Shown here one piece after another: positions 28,460-45,282 of a stretch of DNA of 64,000 nucleotides. A program made the position numbers and the translations under genes. The stretch's first letter is position 1, and every line of letters begins with the position of its first letter. The notes beneath the pieces were generated by a model. That model worked only from the letters and a program-made list of their open reading frames with translations, was not told the DNA's origin and made no database searches. The DNA comes from Peteryoungia desertarenae (GTDB lineage: Bacteria > Pseudomonadota > Alphaproteobacteria > Rhizobiales > Rhizobiaceae), in contig NZ_CP058350.1 of assembly GCF_005860795.2 (NCBI RefSeq), forward strand, positions 470,001 to 534,000, given 5' to 3'.

Positions 28460-29899
28460 TCAACCGGGCATCTCCGCCAGGCCAAAACGCATTCCTTCGG
28501 TGTTGTCGCGCCCATATCGATTGCCCGCCAGCGGCCCGATCACCGCAAGGCAAAGGAAAAGCAGTCCAATCTCGACATGGTAGACAACGATGTAACCTGT
28601 TGCGCTGGACACCAGCGCCTCACCCAGAGCCCCCGTCAGGGCAAAATCATTGACATTATTCTTCACAAGGCCGCCGATGAGCAGCGCAATCCCGATAGCC
28701 GTTGCCTGGACCGCGCTCCAGGCTCCAACCACAATCCCGCAATCTGAACGCGACGAGACGGCCATCGCAGCCAGCATGGTGCCAACGGCAAACAGACCGC
28801 CACCAAGCCCAACTCCGGCCGCCCCTGCAAAAAAGAGCCCGGAGGAATTCAGTGGCGAAGCAAAAACGATGGCCGAAAAAGCGAAAATGCCGATGAGAAG
28901 GCCGCGCGCCGCCACCCGGTGCATCTGCAACCCGTGTTGCAGGCTGTAGGCGGCCCAGACGAATCCGGCCATGGTACCGGTGGCCCAAAGGCCGGTCAGC
29001 AGCGTTGTCTGCCCGACCGAAAGCCCGAGGATCTCGCCACCATAGGGCTCAAGCAGAATGTCCTGCATCGAAAACGCCGCAGAACCAATCGCAACAGCAA
29101 GCAGCAGCCGAACGGTGCCGGCATCGCTCCGATATTCGCGAAGGGCCTCGAAGAAGTCCGGCATGATGCGGTCGGCCGCGGTCCGCTGGGGATTACGCGC
29201 TTCCTGCTTCCAGATCGCGATCACATTGATGGCGATGGTGAAGACTGCAGTGCCCTGGATCACCTGAATGAGCTGGACCGAGGTGAAGTCGACCAACATG
29301 TAGCTGAAGAAGCCTGAAGCACCGATCATGCCGGCAAGCAGCATCACGTAAAGCAGCGCCACGACCCTTGGCCGCTTTTCCGGGGGCACGAGATCTCCGG
29401 CAAGCGCCAGGCCCGCCGTCTGGGACATGTGCATACCGAAGCCGGTCAGCATGAAGGCAAGACTTGCGCCGGCTGCACCCGCCCAGGAGGGTCCAACCGT
29501 CTGCGACTGCAAGAGCAGAAGCGCAAAGGGCATGATGGCAAGCCCGCCGAACTGCAGGAGGCTTCCAAGCCAGACATAGGGTACACGTCGCCAGCCGAGC
29601 ACGGACTTGTAGGTGTCCGACCGATAGCCGAAGAGGAGCCGGAGCGGCGCTGCAAGAACAGGGATTGCAACAACAGCCGAGACAAGAGCGACCGAGACAC
29701 CCAGCTCAACGATCAGGACGCGGTTCAGAGTGCCAGTCAGCAGAACAAGCACACAACCTGCCGAAACCTGGAAAAGAGCAAGTCGCAACAACCGCGACAA
29801 CGGCATGTCGACCGTTGCGGCATCGGCAAAGGGCATGAACCGGCTGCCCATCATCTGCCAGAATGCAATCACCTTGCGGTTTGCGATGCCAGTGGTCAT
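28460..29899 (-). CDS. lhaA: LH1 assembly protein LhaA (PucC-family MFS)
   Basis: 479 aa with about 12 transmembrane segments. N-terminal LALFQVSAGCVLVLLTGTLNRVLIVELG and LRLLFGYRSDTYKSVLGWRRVPYVW are the hallmarks of the PucC/LhaA branch of the major facilitator superfamily. LhaA is needed for LH1 assembly, probably by delivering bacteriochlorophyll. It lies between bchM and puhA as in Rhodobacter and overlaps bchM by ATGA. Confidence 0.92.
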   Translation of the reverse strand: MTTGIANRKVIAFWQMMGSRFMPFADAATVDMPLSRLLRLALFQVSAGCVLVLLTGTLNRVLIVELGVSVALVSAVVAIPVLAAPLRLLFGYRSDTYKSVLGWRRVPYVWLGSLLQFGGLAIMPFALLLLQSQTVGPSWAGAAGASLAFMLTGFGMHMSQTAGLALAGDLVPPEKRPRVVALLYVMLLAGMIGASGFFSYMLVDFTSVQLIQVIQGTAVFTIAINVIAIWKQEARNPQRTAADRIMPDFFEALREYRSDAGTVRLLLAVAIGSAAFSMQDILLEPYGGEILGLSVGQTTLLTGLWATGTMAGFVWAAYSLQHGLQMHRVAARGLLIGIFAFSAIVFASPLNSSGLFFAGAAGVGLGGGLFAVGTMLAAMAVSSRSDCGIVVGAWSAVQATAIGIALLIGGLVKNNVNDFALTGALGEALVSSATGYIVVYHVEIGLLFLCLAVIGPLAGNRYGRDNTEGMRFGLAEMPG

Positions 29900-30621
29900 G
29901 GCCGGTGCACCTCCATCGCCTGGGAGGTGTAAAAGCCGACCGATATGCGGTGGGTGCGGCCCGACGACCAGCCATGCATGTGCGGCCGCTTGATAAGATC
30001 TGACACGACCCGTTCGGCATGGACCGGATAGATGGCCGGTGCACGGTCGCCCCGTGGGAAAACCTTGCCGGCCATCAGCATGGCACGCAGCAGTCGCGAT
30101 CCCGGCGCCAGCGTGAAGATCATGCTTCGCTCGCTTCTCTCGGCAAAGCGTTCGAGGACACCAAGGACATCTGCCGGCTTGTAGTGGATCAGCACATCCA
30201 TCGCGACGACGGCGTCGAAACGACCATGACGCGGATCGAGCATGTCGCCGCTGGCGAAGTTCACGGAACCGGAGCCTGATCCCTGAGCATGATGCGAACG
30301 CTCTTGCGCGCGTTGTCTGGCGAAGGCGACCATCTGGGCGGACAGATCGATACCCAGAACATCGGCACCACGTTCCATGAGCTCGAAGGAAAGGACTCCA
30401 GACCCGCAGCCGGCATCCAGAATGCGCCAGCCGGTCAGATCCTGCGGCAACCAGCTGGCGAGCGTCGCGCGCATCTCTTCTCGGCCCTTGCGGACCGTGG
30501 CACGAATGCCGCTTACCGGTTGGTCACCTGTCAGCTTTTTCCAGGCATCCAATGCGGTACGATCGAAGTAATGCTCGATCTCACCCGTCCGTCTGATGTA
30601 ATCGACCTGGGTCATCGGCAC
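29896..30621 (-). CDS. bchM: Mg-protoporphyrin IX O-methyltransferase BchM
   Basis: 241 aa SAM-dependent methyltransferase making Mg-protoporphyrin IX 13-monomethyl ester, the AcsF substrate. N-terminal YFDRTALDAWKKLTGDQPVSGIRATVRKGRE and the SAM loop ILDAGCGSGVLSFELMERGADVLGID (about residues 66-90) fit BchM/ChlM. It lies just downstream of bchL. Confidence 0.95.
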   Translation of the reverse strand: MPMTQVDYIRRTGEIEHYFDRTALDAWKKLTGDQPVSGIRATVRKGREEMRATLASWLPQDLTGWRILDAGCGSGVLSFELMERGADVLGIDLSAQMVAFARQRAQERSHHAQGSGSGSVNFASGDMLDPRHGRFDAVVAMDVLIHYKPADVLGVLERFAERSERSMIFTLAPGSRLLRAMLMAGKVFPRGDRAPAIYPVHAERVVSDLIKRPHMHGWSSGRTHRISVGFYTSQAMEVHRP

Positions 30622-30627
30622 CCTCCC

Positions 30628-38710
<8,083 letters not shown>

Positions 38711-38780
38711 TCCATCTCTCTCCCGAACGGATCCCGCAGGGCTACCAGGATGAGGAAGAGTAACTCCCGTTTTGCAAAAG

Positions 38781-38798
38781 TGTCAACTTTAATTGACG
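38781..38798. promoter_or_regulatory. PpsR-type operator half-variant, bchF/ppaA intergenic
   Basis: TGTCAACTTTAATTGACG fits TGT-N12-ACG. It lies in the 223-bp region between divergent bchF and ppaA. On the minus strand it supplies a TTGACA -35 hexamer for bchF. It abuts the next site. Confidence 0.65.
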
Positions 38799-38814
38799 TA
38801 TATTCTTGTTTACA
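38797..38814. promoter_or_regulatory. Second, overlapping PpsR-type operator, bchF/ppaA intergenic
   Basis: CGTATATTCTTGTTTACA fits CGT-N12-ACA and overlaps the previous site by 2 bp, a different geometry from crtE and bchC. A TTGACG/TATTGA pair (38793-38820, 16-bp spacer) may serve ppaA-ppsR, implying autoregulation. Confidence 0.55.
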
Positions 38815-38933
38815 TATTGAAGGTCAGGAGTCATTGTAGCGATGCTAGCCGGCGCACCGAGGCTCCGCCAAACCGCACCGCTGAGCACTACACTTGCTCG
38901 TTTTCGGTGAGGGGGGCGTAACGCGCGGTGACC

Positions 38934-39884
38934 ATGGACAGATTGTCTCAACAAGTTAGTGACCTTGATCGCCTTCCATCCGCTCACGGCAACAGTCGAA
39001 GCGTCGGAGAAACGGCCCTTGCACATCCGGCAAGCACTGCATATCTAGGGGGCTCGGAACTCGACCTACTTCGACGCATCATCCAAGGAACGGTCGCGCC
39101 CATGGCCGCCGCGAAGCTGTCATCTCGGTATGAAATCGGGCTTGAATTCGATCCCGCCTATGATGCTGCCTTGAAGACATTTCGTGAAATGGTGATCAAG
39201 AGCACGACGCGTCTGGGCACGCTTTTAGGTTTCCTGGAAGCAGATCTGCCTCCCGGCAGGCCGCCCTATTTCAAGGTTCTCTTCATTGAGGCGACAGCCC
39301 GACAGCTCGGACAGCAATGGGCTCTTGATCGCTGCGACTTCATCGACGTTACTATCGGTTCAGCGAAGCTACAGGAGGTCATTCTGTCGCTGTCGTTCGA
39401 GATGAGACTTGTCAACCCGACCCCTTCAACGCCTTTCGCAGCGATACTGACGCCGCCCGGTGAACAGCACACTCTCATGCCTCATCTCCTCGGTCTGCTC
39501 TTCGATACGCTGGAATGGGAGCGTCACGTCCTGGAGCCGAATGAATTTGGCGATCCGATATTTGCTACCACTGTTGATCAAGCAGATGTCGCTTGTATCG
39601 GCTGGAGCAATTCGGAATTGAGCGATGAATTACGTACGCTTGTGGCGAAGATCAGATTGCAGCGCAAGGATCGAAAACTTCCCTTTATAGTTGGAGGGGC
39701 AGCGGCACTCGATTCCATTGATTTCCTTGTAGGATTGGGCATTGACTGCGTATGCGACAGTGTTTACTCAGCAGCGAAAACCTGCGAAAACTACTATGAA
39801 TTACAAAGAATCAGCCGGAAGGCTCATGCGGGCGGTCAAACTGCAGTGATAAAAACCAACGGAATTGATTGGCTCACCCCATGA
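38934..39884 (+). CDS. ppaA: PpaA/AerR, cobalamin-binding antirepressor of PpsR
   Basis: 316 aa from ATG 38934 (GTG 38928 also possible). A helical region with a WALDRCDFIDVTIGSAKLQ segment precedes a B12-binding-like domain carrying GEQHTLMPHLLGLLFDTLEWE, whose histidine is the expected lower cobalt ligand of the SCHIC/AerR family. Its stop overlaps the ppsR start (ATGA), the standard ppaA-ppsR arrangement. In Rhodobacter this protein binds cobalamin in a light-dependent way and counteracts the PpsR/CrtJ repressor. Confidence 0.9.
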   Translation: MDRLSQQVSDLDRLPSAHGNSRSVGETALAHPASTAYLGGSELDLLRRIIQGTVAPMAAAKLSSRYEIGLEFDPAYDAALKTFREMVIKSTTRLGTLLGFLEADLPPGRPPYFKVLFIEATARQLGQQWALDRCDFIDVTIGSAKLQEVILSLSFEMRLVNPTPSTPFAAILTPPGEQHTLMPHLLGLLFDTLEWERHVLEPNEFGDPIFATTVDQADVACIGWSNSELSDELRTLVAKIRLQRKDRKLPFIVGGAAALDSIDFLVGLGIDCVCDSVYSAAKTCENYYELQRISRKAHAGGQTAVIKTNGIDWLTP

Positions 39885-41323
39885 AGCCCCTTAACGGTCA
39901 CAGCGGGACGGAACGTTTCAAGCTGGTTGCGAGCCTTTTTCAGACACTAGACCTGGATACGATCGGCAATTTGGTCGGTCTTGGCGCCGACATCGTCATG
40001 CTTGTTGACGATCATGACGTGGTAGCCCGCATCTTCTTTGCAGATCGCAGCTTGGAACTCTACGGTCTCGGGTCAGCCGTGGGCAAACCGCTGCGATCGC
40101 TGGTAACGATGGAATCGGCGCAGAAAATTGATTCCATGCTGTCGCGGGACCCGGATCACCACCACCCTGCGAAAGGCTATCAGGTCAATCACAGATGCGA
40201 CGGGAAACCCGACCTGCCGGTGGTGTACACGGCCCATTCAGGCAAAGACTTTCCCTATACTCTGGTTGTGGGGCGCGACCTGCGTCAGCAGATGCAGGAT
40301 CAGCAGCGCCTGGTCGAAACCCAGATGGAGCTGGAAGCCGATTATCGGGAACTGCAGGAGGCTGAAACCCGCTACCGCACTGCATTTAAAGTCTCGGCAA
40401 TCCCCCATCTGATGCTGGATGGCGAAAAGAAGATCGTCCTGGATGCAAATGCGGCTGCGATCTCGCTGCTCTCAAACGGCAACAGTATTTCTGGCAAAGC
40501 AGTCCGCGAACTTTTTCACAAGCAGGACAGAGATCGCCTGATCGACTCTCTGGGCGAAGCGCGCCACAGCGGCAGCACCATCCAGGTGGATGACCTCAGG
40601 GGATTGAAAGGCGATCGGCTCTCTGCAAGCCTGCGCTCCTATCGCGAAAACGGCGTCACCAATCTTATCCTCTCTGTCTGGCCGGCCGGCGACAAGCAAA
40701 ACGGGGTTGCCCACCGGGTTGAGAAACCGGTCATATCAAGCGCCGTCAGTCTGGCAGATTTGCCGGAAGCCGCATTGCAGACTGACCAGGATGGACAGGT
40801 TCTCGCCGCCAACACGCTCTTCCTTGACCTCATTCATGCGCCTGCCCTGAGCCAGGTCGTAGGTCGCAATGTCAGCAGCTGGTTTGCCAAGTCAGCAATC
40901 GACATGCGGGTGCTTTACGCGCGCGTTCTGGACGAACGCACGGTACGCAGCTTCTCTTCGATTCTTACAGACAATTTGTCCGGTGAACGTTCCGTCTCCG
41001 TGTCGGCACGCCTCAATCCTGACAACGGTTCCGTGCAGCTGATCATCATTCCGCAAGGCGCAGGCACAGAGCGCATTGCGCTCCAACCATCGAATGTTCC
41101 AGATCAAGCGGAAGGCTTTGCAAATCTCGTTGGAAAGGTTCCACTGAAGGATCTGATCCGCGAATCTCTGGATGTTATCGAGAAGATTTGCATCGAAGCG
41201 GCGCTCGACCAGACAAACAACAACCGAGCCTATGCGGCAGAGATCCTGGGGCTCTCCAGGCAAAGCCTCTACATCAAGCTTCGCCGCCATGGCCTGGAGG
41301 ATTACCGCCCCGGCACTTCCTGA
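39881..41323 (+). CDS. ppsR: Transcriptional repressor PpsR/CrtJ
   Basis: 480 aa. An N-terminal PAS-like region (~25-135), a glutamine-rich helix (RQQMQDQQRLVETQMELEAD, ~135-165), two further PAS domains (~165-270 and ~290-395), and a C-terminal Fis-type helix-turn-helix (NNNRAYAAEILGLSRQSLYI, ~446-465). Only two cysteines are present: C106, and C437 just before the helix-turn-helix. C437 corresponds in position to the redox cysteine C424 of R. sphaeroides; I see no counterpart of its C251. It binds TGT-N12-ACA palindromes, several of which occur in this window. Confidence 0.93.
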   Translation: MKPLNGHSGTERFKLVASLFQTLDLDTIGNLVGLGADIVMLVDDHDVVARIFFADRSLELYGLGSAVGKPLRSLVTMESAQKIDSMLSRDPDHHHPAKGYQVNHRCDGKPDLPVVYTAHSGKDFPYTLVVGRDLRQQMQDQQRLVETQMELEADYRELQEAETRYRTAFKVSAIPHLMLDGEKKIVLDANAAAISLLSNGNSISGKAVRELFHKQDRDRLIDSLGEARHSGSTIQVDDLRGLKGDRLSASLRSYRENGVTNLILSVWPAGDKQNGVAHRVEKPVISSAVSLADLPEAALQTDQDGQVLAANTLFLDLIHAPALSQVVGRNVSSWFAKSAIDMRVLYARVLDERTVRSFSSILTDNLSGERSVSVSARLNPDNGSVQLIIIPQGAGTERIALQPSNVPDQAEGFANLVGKVPLKDLIRESLDVIEKICIEAALDQTNNNRAYAAEILGLSRQSLYIKLRRHGLEDYRPGTS

Positions 41324-41344
41324 TCGACAGCGCGCCTGACACCT

Positions 41345-41362
41345 TGTCAATCCACGTTGACA
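41345..41362. promoter_or_regulatory. PpsR/CrtJ operator 1 upstream of bchG
   Basis: TGTCAATCCACGTTGACA, an exact TGT-N12-ACA match 60 bp before bchG, 12 bp from the next site. It includes a TTGACA -35-like hexamer (41357-41362). Confidence 0.82.
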
Positions 41363-41374
41363 TGGCGTCCTGAG

Positions 41375-41392
41375 TGTCAATTTTAATTGACA
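41375..41392. promoter_or_regulatory. PpsR/CrtJ operator 2 upstream of bchG
   Basis: TGTCAATTTTAATTGACA is a perfect 18-bp palindrome and the best PpsR site in the window. Its TTGACA (41387-41392) pairs with TAGCAT (41410-41415) at 17 bp, which would start transcription at or next to the bchG ATG. Confidence 0.88.
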
Positions 41393-41421
41393 CTCATCTC
41401 ATGCAGGCATAGCATCGCGTC

Positions 41422-42345
41422 ATGTCTTCGATACGCACCCATTTGGAGCTTGCAGGCTGGCCCTCGCCGGGCGCTGTTCTTGCTTTGCTGAAGCCGATTA
41501 CCTGGTTTCCACCAATGTGGGCTTATGCATGCGGAGCCATAGCCGTCGGCAGTTACATCGACGGTCGACTACTTCAGGTTCTGCTCGGAATCCTGCTTGC
41601 CGGCCCGCTTCTATGCGGCACCAGTCAGGCAGTCAATGACTGGTTCGATCGCGATGTAGACGCCATCAATGAACCGCATCGCGTCATCCCCTCCGGACGC
41701 GTGCCTGGTCAATGGGGCCTCCGCATCGCGATCGGCATGTCGTGCTTATCCCTCGCCGTTGCGTCGCTTCTCGGCTCCCTTGTACTGCTGGCTGCCGTTC
41801 TGGGCCTTGCATTGGCCTGGGGCTATAGCGCCCCGCCCTTCCGCTTCAAACAAAATGGCTGGATCGGCAACGGTGTCGTCGGCTTGAGTTACGAGACCCT
41901 GCCCTGGTTGACCGCTGCCGCAGCGATCCTTGGATCGACCCCTTCCTGGCAACTGACGTTAATCGCTCTGCTCTACGGAATAGGTGCCCACGGTATTCTG
42001 ACCCTGAATGACTTCAAGGCAATCAAGGGTGATCGCGAGCTCGGGATCATGACGCTGCCGGTGCAACATGGCGCCCTACCGGCTGCCATCATTGCCTGCC
42101 TCGTCATGGCGCTGCCGCAGGCGGCGATTCTCGCGCTCCTCTTTGCGTGGAGCGCCCCCTATCACGCATTCGCTGTCAGTGCCCTCCTGACCCTGCAAAT
42201 CATCTGCATGGTCCGTTTCGTTCGCGATCCTGTTCGCTATGCGGTCTGGTATTCCGCAATCGGGGTCGCACTCTATGTGAGCGGCATGATGGTCTCTGCC
42301 TTTGCACTGCGAGCAATGACAGCACCTTTTGCCATGCAGCTCTGA
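41422..42345 (+). CDS. bchG: Bacteriochlorophyll synthase BchG
   Basis: 307 aa UbiA-family prenyltransferase with about eight to nine transmembrane segments, esterifying bacteriochlorophyllide a with a geranylgeranyl/phytyl tail. The catalytic aspartate-rich motif is NDWFDRDVDAINEPHRVIPSG (about residues 73-93); the second conserved region is LNDFKAIKGDRELGIMTLP. No ribosome-binding site precedes ATG 41422 (see findings). First gene of bchG-pucC-like-bchP. Confidence 0.95.
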   Translation: MSSIRTHLELAGWPSPGAVLALLKPITWFPPMWAYACGAIAVGSYIDGRLLQVLLGILLAGPLLCGTSQAVNDWFDRDVDAINEPHRVIPSGRVPGQWGLRIAIGMSCLSLAVASLLGSLVLLAAVLGLALAWGYSAPPFRFKQNGWIGNGVVGLSYETLPWLTAAAAILGSTPSWQLTLIALLYGIGAHGILTLNDFKAIKGDRELGIMTLPVQHGALPAAIIACLVMALPQAAILALLFAWSAPYHAFAVSALLTLQIICMVRFVRDPVRYAVWYSAIGVALYVSGMMVSAFALRAMTAPFAMQL

Positions 42346-42355
42346 GGATAGGGCA

Positions 42356-43738
42356 ATGCACCGAACAAGAGCCATCCCAGGTCCCGGCGATATCAATTCA
42401 CAAGGGCTCGGCTGGCTCTCCATTGTCCGGCTGGGCCTTATTCAAGCGGCCTTGGGCGCGATCGTCGTTTTGACGACCTCGACGCTCAATCGTGTGATGG
42501 TCGTCGAACTCGGACTTGCCGCCATGATCCCCGGCATGCTGGTTGGCATTCACTATGCGGTTCAGATATCCCGACCCGTCTGGGGTCATTGGTCAGACAC
42601 AGGCGGATCGCGCACTCTCTGGATCCTTGGAGGACTTGCTCTCCTTGCCGCTGCCGGCACAGGGGCCGCCTCGACCACTCTCGTCTTCGAACAGAATTTC
42701 ACCTTGGGTCTCAGCTTGGCGATCCTCGCTTACATCCTGATCGGCATCGGCATCGGCGCCTGTGGCACTTCGCTTCTCACGCTGATTGCGATCAAGACCG
42801 CACCGGAACGCAGAGCCGCCGCAGCAACCATTACCTGGATGATGATGATAGCCGGGATTGTGGTGAGTTCGGTTGTGACCGGTCTCAATCTGGACCCTTA
42901 CTCGCATGGCCGTCTTGTCGCAGTGACCGCCATAACAGGGGTCGTCGTCTGGACCATCGCAGCGATGGCTATCCGCGGGATAGAGAATAGACCTTCCTTC
43001 GAAGTCCGAGCGGATCGCAACAAGGCAACAAGCTTTCGCGAGAGTCTGGATGAAGTTTGGAGTGATGGAGAAGCCAGGCTTTTCACACTGTTCATTCTGG
43101 TCTCGATGCTTGCCTATGCGACACAGGATCTGATCCTTGAACCATTTGCCGGGCTGTTGTTCGACATGACACCGGGAGAGACAACGCGTCTGTCGGGTAC
43201 GCAGCACGCCGGCATTCTACTTGGGATGGCGATGGTCGGCCTGTGCAGCACCCTTTTCGGAAGACGTTATCCGGGGCTCCCGAAACTGATAATCGCTCTG
43301 GGTTGCCTTGGCTCCGCCATGGCACTCGCAGCCCTTTCGATTTCAGCTTTCTTTGCGCCGGTGTGGCCGCTGCAGATCAACGTCTTTCTGCTCGGCGCCA
43401 TGAATGGCGCATTTGCCGTTGCGGCAATTGGCACCATGATGCTGCTCGCGAGCAATGGCGCCAGTGCAAATGAAGGGATGCGCATGGGCGTATGGGGCGC
43501 AGCCCAGGCAATCTCCTTTGGCCTTGGCGGGGTTCTGGGGACCGTCCTGCTGGATCTTGGACGCCTCCTGCTTGGAGACAATCGAGAAGCATTCGCGCTG
43601 GTTTTCGGGTTCGAAGCCCTTCTCTTCCTGCTTTCAAGCCTGATTGCACTACGGATCACCGCGCACAAGAAACGCCTGAAAACTGACAATTTGCAGATAT
43701 CGTTGAATGGACAGACCGCTCCGGCACCGGCCGAATGA
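42356..43738 (+). CDS. PucC/LhaA-family transporter between bchG and bchP
   Basis: 460 aa with about 12 transmembrane segments. LGLIQAALGAIVVLTTSTLNRVMVVELGLAAMIPG and RPVWGHWSDTGGSRTLWI are hallmarks of the PucC family (major facilitator superfamily). It is the positional equivalent of Rhodobacter orf428 (bch2) between bchG and bchP. ATG 42356 is chosen; the earlier in-frame ATG lies inside bchG. Probably involved in bacteriochlorophyll or light-harvesting assembly; the exact role is not established. Confidence 0.9.
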   Translation: MHRTRAIPGPGDINSQGLGWLSIVRLGLIQAALGAIVVLTTSTLNRVMVVELGLAAMIPGMLVGIHYAVQISRPVWGHWSDTGGSRTLWILGGLALLAAAGTGAASTTLVFEQNFTLGLSLAILAYILIGIGIGACGTSLLTLIAIKTAPERRAAAATITWMMMIAGIVVSSVVTGLNLDPYSHGRLVAVTAITGVVVWTIAAMAIRGIENRPSFEVRADRNKATSFRESLDEVWSDGEARLFTLFILVSMLAYATQDLILEPFAGLLFDMTPGETTRLSGTQHAGILLGMAMVGLCSTLFGRRYPGLPKLIIALGCLGSAMALAALSISAFFAPVWPLQINVFLLGAMNGAFAVAAIGTMMLLASNGASANEGMRMGVWGAAQAISFGLGGVLGTVLLDLGRLLLGDNREAFALVFGFEALLFLLSSLIALRITAHKKRLKTDNLQISLNGQTAPAPAE

Positions 43739-43780
43739 TGGCCAAGCCAGCACTGAAAAATGATTGAGGAGGAGCATGCC

Positions 43781-44986
43781 ATGCAGTCACTTTTCGATGT
43801 TGCGGTCATCGGCGGCGGCCCAAGCGGGGCGATCGCGGCCGAATGTCTGTCCAGGACCGGGCACCACGTTTTGCTTGTTGACCCTGACAACCGCATAAAG
43901 CCCTGCGGCGGAGCAATACCGTCGCGGGCCTTGCGGGATTTTTCGATCCCTGAACACATGCTTGTGGCTCGGGCAAACGCCGCGCGCATAATCGCGCCTT
44001 CCGGCAAAACGGTGGAGATGAGAATTGGTGATATCGGCTTCGTCGGAATGGTCGATCGCGCCACGTTCGACCCGTACCTGAGGGCGCGCGCCGAAACAGC
44101 GGGAGCAACCTATTTCAGAGGCAGGCTTGAAGACCTGGAGCAGCAGGAAGACGGAACTGTTGCGTTGACGCTTCAGAAGACGGGCCAACGGGACAGTACT
44201 ACGGCAACCAGGCTGGCCGCACGAATTGTCATCGGCGCCGATGGGGCGAACTCGGTCGTGCGCCGCCTTTCCTTTTCGAAGGGAAAGAAGCCGCCTTATG
44301 TCTTCGCCTATCATGAGATCGTTGAAAGCCCCAAAGAGACAATCGCTAACGGGTTCGAGCCGGATCGCTGCGACGTGATATATGACGGTCGCATCTCACC
44401 TGACTTCTACGGATGGGTCTTTCCCCATGGCGAATTGACATCCGTTGGATGTGGCTCCGCATCGAAGGGGCACAATCTGCGGCAGGCCACCGGAGACTTG
44501 CGTCTCGCAGCCGGTTTGGGCGAGGCGCGCACGGTCAGGCGGGAAGGAGCGCCACTTCCATTGAAGCCCATGCGGCGATGGGACAATGGACGCAATGTTC
44601 TGCTCATCGGCGACGCCGCAGGAACCGTCGCTCCATCATCGGGTGAAGGTATCTTCTATGCCATGCTCTGCGGGCAGCTCGCAGCCGATACAGTGGCAAC
44701 TTGCCTTGCGACAGGAGATACGCGCGCCCTCAAGGAGACGAGACGCCGCTTCATGCGTGATCATGGCAAGGTATTCCTGATCCTCGGCATCATGCAGGCT
44801 GTCTGGTATCGGAGTGACCGCATGCGCGAAAAATTCGTTGCCATGTGCGCAGACCCCGATGTTCAGCGTCTCACCTGGGAATCTTATCTCAACAAGCGAT
44901 TGGTCAAGCGCGATCCCTACGCACATCTTAGAGTTTTCATCAAGGATCTGAGACAATTGGTCGGCTTGCCCGCGAGACAGCAATGA
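43781..44986 (+). CDS. bchP: Geranylgeranyl diphosphate/bacteriochlorophyll reductase BchP
   Basis: 401 aa flavoprotein reducing the geranylgeranyl tail to phytyl. The dinucleotide-binding motif is VAVIGGGPSGAIAAECLSRTG (residues ~7-27), then CGGAIPSRAL, a GADGANSVVRR box, and the GDAAGTVAPSSGEGI flavin-contact motif. ATG 43781 follows GAGGAGG. It ends with an ATGA overlap with the next ORF. Confidence 0.95.
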   Translation: MQSLFDVAVIGGGPSGAIAAECLSRTGHHVLLVDPDNRIKPCGGAIPSRALRDFSIPEHMLVARANAARIIAPSGKTVEMRIGDIGFVGMVDRATFDPYLRARAETAGATYFRGRLEDLEQQEDGTVALTLQKTGQRDSTTATRLAARIVIGADGANSVVRRLSFSKGKKPPYVFAYHEIVESPKETIANGFEPDRCDVIYDGRISPDFYGWVFPHGELTSVGCGSASKGHNLRQATGDLRLAAGLGEARTVRREGAPLPLKPMRRWDNGRNVLLIGDAAGTVAPSSGEGIFYAMLCGQLAADTVATCLATGDTRALKETRRRFMRDHGKVFLILGIMQAVWYRSDRMREKFVAMCADPDVQRLTWESYLNKRLVKRDPYAHLRVFIKDLRQLVGLPARQQ

Positions 44987-45282
44987 GTTTTGTGATTTAT
45001 CTTTTCCAGTCCGGCTGGATTGCTGTCATTGCCCTTGTCATTCTCTGGGCCGAAATCGCCTTGCTCTCGGTCGCCTCCGCCGCCCCCCGGAAGCGCTTCA
45101 TGCTGCTTCTACCGAACACCCTGTCGGGCAGTTGTCTTCTGGTCGCCCTTGGCCTTGCTCTGACCGACGGCAATCTATTCGTGATCGCGGCTTTTCTCGG
45201 AGGCTCGCTCCTCAGCCACGCCGTCGACGTCGCAAGCCGATTGGCAGGTCACGCCTCGGGGTTCAAACGCCAGACGGAGTGA
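44983..45282 (+). CDS. Small membrane protein linked to bchP
   Basis: 99 aa with three hydrophobic segments (about residues 3-30, 38-60, 65-82) and basic loops (APRKRFMLLLPN). It starts in an ATGA overlap with bchP and its last 34 bp overlap the end of tspO on the other strand. I do not recognise a family. Position suggests a pigment or membrane assembly accessory; function unknown. Confidence 0.75.
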   Translation: MSFVIYLFQSGWIAVIALVILWAEIALLSVASAAPRKRFMLLLPNTLSGSCLLVALGLALTDGNLFVIAAFLGGSLLSHAVDVASRLAGHASGFKRQTE

